DNA from: JAWXCM01 sp034408745
GTDB taxonomy: Bacteria > Acidobacteriota > Terriglobia > Bryobacterales > Bryobacteraceae
Direction of reading: 5' to 3'
DNA: 11,081 bases
NCBI GenBank assembly: GCA_034408745.1
Contig: JAWXCM010000047.1
Location: forward strand, 1 to 11,081
The notes beneath the pieces are model-generated. The model was not told the DNA's origin and did not search any database. It saw only the letters and a program-made list of their open reading frames with translations. This document shows positions 5,896-11,081 of this stretch, in pieces (the stretch's first letter is position 1; each line of letters opens with the position of its first letter). Position numbers and translations under genes: made by a program.

Positions 5896-6491
5896 ATCAA
5901 AAACTGAGCCTGATTCTGGTTGGTTTTCCAGATATTCGCCAGGCCCGAGCCGAAGTTTTCGGTGCCCCAGCGGGTAAATCGGATTTCTGGTGAGATGTGG
6001 AGGACCAGAGCCCGGATATCGACACCGAAAGCGACGACAAAGCCGGTGTTGTTTTTGTCGACCTCGCGGCCGTTTGTGATGAATGACGGGAGGCTCCCGA
6101 GTCCAGTCAGACTGCGGAAGCTGGCACCGGCACCTACATACGGCCGGGCGGAAGCGGCGACAGCGTTGGGCCCACCGAACTTCTTTTTCACGAGCACCGG
6201 GAATTCCCAGGAGCTGGAATCGACCAGGGAGCCGAACACCGACCCAACGGCGCTCAGCGGTCCGGACAGGTTGACCTTTGAGTACAGTGCATCGCCTTCG
6301 ATGGCGAAGCCGGCCGGAAGCCGCAGTTCGACCATTGGGCCTACAATGTACCGCTGCGTCTCCGACGTGAATCTGCCCACGTCGGTAAACGAGCCATTGA
6401 ACGGGATACCGCCCTTGATACCGACTCCGATCGGCAACTGGGCAAGAGATGTCAGCGCGCAGACAAACAGCAAAGAGAATGTTCTAATCAT
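5880..6491 (-). CDS. Outer-membrane beta-barrel protein, coupled to the OPT gene
   Basis: 203 residues from ATG 6491. The upstream in-frame ATG at 6545 would put a hydrophilic 18-residue extension before the signal peptide, so it is rejected. Residues 1-17 (MIRTFSLLFVCALTSLA) are a Sec signal with cleavage before QLPIG. The mature chain has the alternating pattern of an outer-membrane barrel (YIVGPMVELRLPAGFAIEGDALYSKV, RPYVGAGASFRSL, GFVVAFGVDIRALVLHISPEIRFTRW) and ends Q-F-L-I-G-I-S-F, with a terminal Phe as in canonical BAM insertion signals. Similar 'outer membrane beta-barrel' domain proteins are usually about this size. The start overlaps the OPT transporter stop (ATGA at 6491-6488), so the two are probably translated in a coupled way. 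Function unknown; it may be a porin-like or structural partner. Confidence 0.8.
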   Translation of the reverse strand: MIRTFSLLFVCALTSLAQLPIGVGIKGGIPFNGSFTDVGRFTSETQRYIVGPMVELRLPAGFAIEGDALYSKVNLSGPLSAVGSVFGSLVDSSSWEFPVLVKKKFGGPNAVAASARPYVGAGASFRSLTGLGSLPSFITNGREVDKNNTGFVVAFGVDIRALVLHISPEIRFTRWGTENFGSGLANIWKTNQNQAQFLIGISF

Positions 6492-8371
6492 TCTGTCTTT
6501 ATTCCACCACGTCCGGCCCCCAGAGGTACACGGACCAATATCCATGCCAGTGCCAGGTAGCCAAGAATCGGGGGGAGGAACACGAGTTCATCCCGCCCTG
6601 TAAGTAGACGCGTGAATGAGGGAATCCCGGCAAGAAATGTTACTGCCAGTAAAATTCCCATGATTGCTTCGCCTGCAATCAGGCCGGAAGCTATGAATGA
6701 GCCTCGATCTTCCACTGCAGTTTTGCCAGCTTCATCACGGCTTGCGGTGAAGCGGTCCGTCACCAGTTTCAACAGGCCTCCGAGGGCGATTGCGGCGGAG
6801 GTGTCGAACGGCAGGTACATGCCGACCGCGATCAGCATGGGCGCTTTCGCACCCGTGAAAAGGAGAGCGACACCGAAGGCGATTCCGATGAAGAGCAGGC
6901 CCCAGGGCATGTCGCCGCCCACGATGCCCTTCGCCAGCTGAGCCATGAGTCCGGCCTGCGGTGCAGGCAGCGCGCGTCCGCCGATGCCTCCGGTGTCGAG
7001 GTTGGCTTCATGCAGCGCGATGATCGGGCCCATGAGGAAGAAAGCGAGGATGATTACCGCGACGATCTCGACGACCTGCATCTTCCACGGTGTGCCGCCG
7101 AGCAGTTGTCCGGCCTTAAAGTCCTGGATGAGCGAGCCCGATACCGAGCACGCCAGCGCCACCACCGACGCCACACCGAGCACCGCGGCGACGCCGCTCA
7201 TGCCCGTGACTCCGATGCTTACCAGGAGCAGCGCGGCGATGATCAGCGCTGAGAGCGTCAGGCCGGAGAGCGGCTGATTGGAAGCACCCACCAGGCCCAC
7301 CAGATAGCCGCCCACCGCACAGAGGAAGAAGCCGGTGATGGTCATGGTCAGCGCTGAGACTACGGCCGCAAAGATGCCTCCGGTGTAGAAGTAATACACC
7401 GCCGTGATGGGAATCAGCAGCAGGCCGCATCCGATAACGATCCACGGCAGGGGGATGTCTCGGTCCTCGCGCTTTAGTTGCGACCGGTCCGTGCCGCCTC
7501 GGAATGAGAAGGCGCCCTGCAGCGACTGCATGAGCGAGGCTCGCATGGAGATCATGGTGTTGGCCGCGCCCACCAGCATCATGCCTACGGCGATGGGCCT
7601 GACGGTGCCTCGCCATATGGTGGATGGGTCGCCGCCGGGCTGCAGCGTAAGTACGAGGGGGATCAGCACCCACCATGCGAGCACCCCGCCTGCGATGTTG
7701 ATGAATGAGTACTTCGGTCCGATGAGGTATCCGATGCCGATCAGCGCGGGCGACATGGCAGGTGTCGACCATGGCACTCCACCGACTCGCGGGAATGGCA
7801 GGAAGCCTTCCACGTACTCGCGAAAGACCTGCAGGCCCTTGTCCATTTTGAGGAACTGCATGAGTCCGCCGAATGCCATGGAGGAGAAGATAAACTTTGG
7901 CGCATCGCTCGATTCCGCACCGGCTTTGACGATGGTGGCGGCGGCTACGCTTTCGGGCCAGGGCAGGTCGGCCTCGACACAGAGTGGCCTTCGCAGCAGG
8001 ATGATGAAGAGCACGCCGAGCAGACCGCCGCATACCAGGATGGCGGTTGCTTCCCAGTAGTGAGACCGCATGTCCTTCCAGTAACCGACCATTACGAACG
8101 CTGGGATGGTGAAGATGGCTCCGGCGACGAGGGCCTCGCCGACCGAGGCCGCGGTACGCGCGATGTTCTGTTCCAGCAGCGTGCCGCGGAACGCCGGGAT
8201 GCGGAACAATGCGAGCGCGATGATGGCCGCCGGGAGTGTCGCCGATACGGTCTGCCCGGCTCGCATTCCGAGGTACGCGTTGGCGGCGCCGAACACCAGG
8301 GCCAGGAAGATGCCGAGTCCCACCGCCTTCAGAGTCATCTCGCGCGGCTGCGGTTCTGTCATAAGCTCCAT
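6488..8371 (-). CDS. OPT-family oligopeptide (or metal-chelate) transporter
   Basis: 627 residues, the usual length for prokaryotic OPT proteins, with about 14-16 hydrophobic segments along the whole chain. Recognisable family features: N31-A-Y-L-G-M-R-A-G-Q-T-V-S-A-T-L-P near the N-terminus, E68-Q-N-I-A-R-T-A-A-S-V-G-E-A-L at 68-81, R128-P-L...L-P-W-P-E-S at 128-141, and the FLPFPRVGG...GYLIGPKY region at 190-221. The OPT family includes fungal and plant oligopeptide carriers and the yellow-stripe metal-nicotianamine carriers; bacterial substrates are mostly untested. It is an inner-membrane, probably proton-coupled importer. ATG 8371 is used; an ATG nine bases further in (8362) is an alternative. 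Divergent from the HD gene across only 38 bases, and overlaps the beta-barrel gene at its 3' end. Confidence 0.9.
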   Translation of the reverse strand: MELMTEPQPREMTLKAVGLGIFLALVFGAANAYLGMRAGQTVSATLPAAIIALALFRIPAFRGTLLEQNIARTAASVGEALVAGAIFTIPAFVMVGYWKDMRSHYWEATAILVCGGLLGVLFIILLRRPLCVEADLPWPESVAAATIVKAGAESSDAPKFIFSSMAFGGLMQFLKMDKGLQVFREYVEGFLPFPRVGGVPWSTPAMSPALIGIGYLIGPKYSFINIAGGVLAWWVLIPLVLTLQPGGDPSTIWRGTVRPIAVGMMLVGAANTMISMRASLMQSLQGAFSFRGGTDRSQLKREDRDIPLPWIVIGCGLLLIPITAVYYFYTGGIFAAVVSALTMTITGFFLCAVGGYLVGLVGASNQPLSGLTLSALIIAALLLVSIGVTGMSGVAAVLGVASVVALACSVSGSLIQDFKAGQLLGGTPWKMQVVEIVAVIILAFFLMGPIIALHEANLDTGGIGGRALPAPQAGLMAQLAKGIVGGDMPWGLLFIGIAFGVALLFTGAKAPMLIAVGMYLPFDTSAAIALGGLLKLVTDRFTASRDEAGKTAVEDRGSFIASGLIAGEAIMGILLAVTFLAGIPSFTRLLTGRDELVFLPPILGYLALAWILVRVPLGAGRGGIKTE

Positions 8372-8409
8372 CGTGCCAGAACGTTTTGCTCACCTGATAA
8401 CGTGTACGG

Positions 8410-8856
8410 ATGGGACCCGAGGATCTGGCGCGGGCCATAGCAATTGCCGCGGCCGCCCACGCCACTCAGATCGACAAATCAGGCAAGCCGTACATCCTGC
8501 ATCCGGTGCGCGTTCTGCTGCGACTGGCCGCGCATTCGTGGGAAGTACAGATTGTGGCTGTGCTGCACGACACCGTCGAAGATACGTGGGTGACGCTCGA
8601 TATGCTGCGGGGGATGGAGTTCAGCGGCGCTGTGATTGCAGGTGTGGAGGCGATGACGCATCGCGAGGGCGAACCTTACCTCGAATACATTGAGCGGTGC
8701 GCCCGGGACGTGATCGGCGCAGTCGTGAAGCTGGCGGATCTGGACGACAACTGCGATCCGATTCGGGCGTGGCCGGGGCGGGAGCGGGCTATGGAAAAGT
8801 ATTCCAAAGCCCGGGTGGTACTGGCGCGCATCACCGCAGGAAGTTCGCCATCGTAG
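8410..8856 (+). CDS. Small HD-domain hydrolase, SpoT/Mesh1-like
   Basis: 148 residues, a stand-alone HD domain related to the (p)ppGpp hydrolase half of RelA/SpoT and to Mesh1. Metal-site residues line up: H31 (in YILHP), H53-D54 with E57-D58-T (LHDTVEDT), and D110 with N114 (KLADLDDN). The arginine that contacts the nucleotide base in RelA/SpoT (R44 of the S. equisimilis enzyme, in the HxGQxRxSG motif) is replaced by D22 in HATQIDKSGKPY. This D-K-x-G-K-P-Y form recurs in a bacterial subfamily often annotated as GTP pyrophosphokinase. There is no synthetase, TGS or ACT domain, so hydrolase activity only is expected, and the substrate need not be ppGpp. No clear ribosome site precedes the ATG. 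The 3' end overlaps the gltS gene antisense by 26 bases. Confidence 0.85.
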   Translation: MGPEDLARAIAIAAAAHATQIDKSGKPYILHPVRVLLRLAAHSWEVQIVAVLHDTVEDTWVTLDMLRGMEFSGAVIAGVEAMTHREGEPYLEYIERCARDVIGAVVKLADLDDNCDPIRAWPGRERAMEKYSKARVVLARITAGSSPS

Positions 8857-10084
8857 TGATGATCAAAGCGTTCGCGAAGTCGATCAGGAACGCGCCCACC
8901 AGCGGTACTACCAGATAGGCTCGCGGCGCCGGCCCATACTTTTCGGTGAGCACGCCCATGTTGGCGAGGGCGTTCGCGGTGGTGCCCATCATGAAGCCGC
9001 AAAATCCGGCGCACATGACGGCGGCATCGTAATCGCGGCCCATGACAAAGTACAGCGCGAGACGGCACACCAGCCACACCAGCAGCGCCTGGAGCAGCAG
9101 CAGCACGAGCAATGGCAGCGCGAGGTTGACCAGTGTCCACAGTTGCAACGTCATCAGCGCCATCACGATGAAGATGTTGAGCGCGACCTCGCCCACATTG
9201 TCGACGGTATGTTGTGAGATCCTGAACCAGCCGGTGACGTCGTCGATGTTGCGCAGCAGACTGGCCGCGATCATCGCGCCGATGTAGGCCGGCAGCGCGA
9301 GGCCGTGAGCCTTCAGCCAGGGGTCGAGATAGCCGGTGAAGAATGCGCCGAGCCCCATCGCAAAGCCGATGATCACCACCGTGCTCATCAGGCTGGACGT
9401 CTCCCCCTCCGATTCGTCCTCCATTGGCGAGGCAGAAGGCTTTTCGGGGTCGTCGGGGTATGCCACCGACTTCGCTTTCGGCAGTCCCGCTGGCCGCGCG
9501 GCTTGTGGCTTTAGCCCGAACTTTCCAATCAGCGAGCCGCCCACCGGACCGCCTATCAGACCGCCGACCACAATGCCAAACATCGCAGCCGCGACACCGA
9601 TGGCCGGGGCGCCGGCTACACCCCACTGCTCGAAGCTCTGTCCAAAGGCCAGAGCGGTGGCCGGACCACCCGCCAGCGCCACCGATCCGGAGAGAATGCC
9701 GACCAGCGGGTTGATGCCCATCAGCGAGGCTCCGGCTGCGCCCAGCAAGTTTTGCAGCACCACAACCAGCACTGAGAAGCCGAAGAAGATGGCTACCTGC
9801 GCACCGCCTTCTTTCAGCATGCGCAGGCTGGCGCCCATGCCGATAGTGGTGAAAAAGCCGACCATGAGCACGTCGCGCAAGCCCAGATCGGGCTCGAGGT
9901 TCACGATGCGATCCCTGCACACAAGCACGATCAGGGAAAATAGCAGCCCACCTACAATGGCCGCGGGAATATTGAGACGGTCGAGGACCGGGAGCTTACG
10001 CTTGAGCCAGACTCCGACAGCCAGCCCGAGACAAGCGAATCCGAGTACCTGAACGACGGATAACTTCCAGACAAGAACAGGCAT
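8831..10084 (-). CDS. gltS: Sodium/glutamate symporter (ESS family, GltS)
   Basis: 417 residues from ATG 10084. GGGGTGA sits 11 bases upstream of it; a GTG at 10099 would add five residues but has no ribosome site. The protein has two homologous membrane halves of about five segments. Half one carries G133-S-V-A-L-A-G-G-P-A-T with the following FG(I/M)VVGGLIGGPVG signature at 169-182. A hydrophilic, Pro/Glu-rich loop of about 40 residues (193-233) joins the halves. Half two has MGTTANALANM at 366-376 with the PRAYLVVPLVGAFLIDFANALI ending typical of GltS. It is a Na+-coupled glutamate importer by family; substrate is inferred. Same strand as the carrier gene at 10134-11081, about 50 bases behind it, so probably one operon. 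The 3' end overlaps the HD gene. Confidence 0.9.
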   Translation of the reverse strand: MPVLVWKLSVVQVLGFACLGLAVGVWLKRKLPVLDRLNIPAAIVGGLLFSLIVLVCRDRIVNLEPDLGLRDVLMVGFFTTIGMGASLRMLKEGGAQVAIFFGFSVLVVVLQNLLGAAGASLMGINPLVGILSGSVALAGGPATALAFGQSFEQWGVAGAPAIGVAAAMFGIVVGGLIGGPVGGSLIGKFGLKPQAARPAGLPKAKSVAYPDDPEKPSASPMEDESEGETSSLMSTVVIIGFAMGLGAFFTGYLDPWLKAHGLALPAYIGAMIAASLLRNIDDVTGWFRISQHTVDNVGEVALNIFIVMALMTLQLWTLVNLALPLLVLLLLQALLVWLVCRLALYFVMGRDYDAAVMCAGFCGFMMGTTANALANMGVLTEKYGPAPRAYLVVPLVGAFLIDFANALIITTMANFLR

Positions 10085-10133
10085 AGCCAGTGTGTTCACC
10101 CCAAAGGCAGATTAGTCAGTCCGGTGCGCGCGT

Positions 10134-11081
10134 TCAGGCGGTACCGGCATCGTGATACGCCACGGGCGTGGAGGCGTCCCCGGAAAGATCGTAGCCTTCC
10201 CATCGTGCGACTACCGCGGTCGCCAGACAATTCCCAAGTACATTCACACTCGTGCGGGCCATATCGATCAGCGCGTCCACTCCGAGGAGGACGGCGATGC
10301 CTTCCATGGGCAGGTTGAACGTTCCCAGCGTACCGGCCAGGATCACGAGCGCCGCCCGCGGGACGCCGGCCACGCCTTTGCTGGTAAGCATCAACGTAAG
10401 CATCATCAGCACCTGCGTGCCGATGGGCATCTCCATGCCCGCGGCCTGGGCCACGAACACGGAGGCCAGTGAGAGATACAGAGTTGTACCGTCGAGATTG
10501 AAACTATAACCTGTCGGCAGCACGAAGCCTACAATGTGCTTCGGGACGCCGAATTTCTCCATGTTCTCCAGCGCCAGCGGAAGCGCTGCCTCGCTCGACG
10601 CAGTCGAGAACGCGATGACCCATGGCTCCTTTACCGCCTCATAGAAACGCCGCAACGGGATCCGGAAGAGGACGATGACGGTACCCAGAACAAAGACGAC
10701 AAACACGATCAGCGCTCCGAACAACGTCGCCATCAGTTTGCCGAGGCTGAACAGCACCTCCGGCCCTTTGCTCCCCACCGTCACCGCGATGGCGGCACCG
10801 ACGCCGACTGGCGCTGCCAGCATCACATAGCCGGTGTATTTAAACATGATCTCGGCCAGCGACTCGCACCACTCGACCACCGGTTTCGCAGCGCTTCCAA
10901 TGCTTGCCGCGGCGGCGCCGAAGAGAAACGCGAAGACGACGATTTGCAGGACTTCGCCTTTGGCCATGGCGTCGATGATGCTGGCCGGGAAGGTGTGTTC
11001 GAGCACCGAAGTCAGGCTCATCGCAGTCTTCGGCGCCGCGGACTCAGCTGCTGTCGCGGTAAGCGTGAGCCCGGCGCCGGG
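10134..11081 (-). CDS. gltP: Glutamate/dicarboxylate:cation symporter (DAACS, GltP/DctA type), 5' part missing
   Basis: The frame is open to the window edge: the 20 codons before the internal ATG at 11021 begin P-G-A-G-L, a conserved segment of this family, so the true start lies outside. 315 residues are visible. Numbering from the 11021 Met: the re-entrant-loop motif S139-TASSEAALP, then the G166-x-x-x-P-T-G-Y-S-F-N-L-D-G-T signature (NLDGT 175-179, bases 10499-10485), and R256-T...N260-V-L-G-N264 in the last membrane segment. Residue 264 is Asn where sodium-coupled GltPh has Asp405, as in E. coli GltP and DctA, which favours proton coupling. Inner membrane; likely substrates are glutamate, aspartate or C4-dicarboxylates. 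Followed by gltS after about 50 bases. A GltP assignment over DctA rests on the SSEAALP and MEKFGVP wording. Confidence 0.9.
   Translation of the reverse strand, partial: PGAGLTLTATAAESAAPKTAMSLTSVLEHTFPASIIDAMAKGEVLQIVVFAFLFGAAAASIGSAAKPVVEWCESLAEIMFKYTGYVMLAAPVGVGAAIAVTVGSKGPEVLFSLGKLMATLFGALIVFVVFVLGTVIVLFRIPLRRFYEAVKEPWVIAFSTASSEAALPLALENMEKFGVPKHIVGFVLPTGYSFNLDGTTLYLSLASVFVAQAAGMEMPIGTQVLMMLTLMLTSKGVAGVPRAALVILAGTLGTFNLPMEGIAVLLGVDALIDMARTSVNVLGNCLATAVVARWEGYDLSGDASTPVAYHDAGTA

Noticed and set aside
7116..8465. Minus-strand frame of 449 codons over the OPT gene
   Set aside because: Low-complexity Arg/His-rich product in another frame. The OPT reading frame has clear family motifs.
8676..9920. 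Minus-strand frame of 414 codons over gltS
   Set aside because: Out-of-frame shadow of the GltS gene with Arg/Gly-rich composition and no domain character.
10121..10147. CCGGT/ACCGG inverted repeat at the end of the GltP-type gene
   Set aside because: Five-base arms around a 17-base loop and no T-run; likely chance, and it would separate genes that look co-transcribed.

Overview
The window is a compact, high-GC bacterial chromosome segment of roughly a dozen genes. There are almost no gaps (none above 300 bases) and no visible tRNA, rRNA, CRISPR array, insertion sequence or phage gene. Signal peptides, a lipobox lipoprotein and two outer-membrane beta-barrel proteins point to a Gram-negative (diderm) cell. 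The gene mix and base composition remind me of soil Acidobacteriota (Bryobacterales/Solibacter-like). That is an impression from composition and protein style, not from a marker gene.

Layout. (1) Bases 1-185, plus strand: the C-terminal end of a globin cut by the window edge. (2) Bases 351-2549, minus strand: a tight three-gene run transcribed towards 351. It encodes a small exported Cys-rich protein (2136-2549), an exported aldose 1-epimerase (1081-2130) and a glycine-zipper lipoprotein (351-1073), with gaps of only 5 and 7 bases. (3) Bases 2625-5883, plus strand: lutA-lutB-lutC, the three-protein iron-sulfur complex for L-lactate oxidation, with overlapping start and stop codons, followed after 6 bases by a beta-barrel gene. 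(4) Bases 5880-8371, minus strand: an OPT-family transporter whose stop overlaps the start of a second beta-barrel gene (ATGA). The two beta-barrel genes converge, their stop codons interlock, and a long inverted repeat spans both 3' ends. (5) Bases 8410-8856, plus strand: a small SpoT/Mesh1-like HD protein whose 3' end overlaps the next gene antisense by 26 bases. (6) Bases 8831-11081, minus strand: a GltS-type glutamate symporter preceded by the 3' part of a GltP/DctA-type carboxylate/amino-acid symporter that runs off the window.

Taken together the region is biased towards use of small organic nutrients: lactate oxidation, peptide (or metal-chelate) uptake, and two unrelated glutamate/dicarboxylate carrier families, plus sugar mutarotation at the envelope. 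Each cytoplasmic or inner-membrane nutrient function (lut, OPT) has its own small beta-barrel gene in the same transcription unit, which is the most suggestive organisational feature. I see no convincing wholly new system. The least explained gene is the Cys-rich exported protein at 2136-2549.
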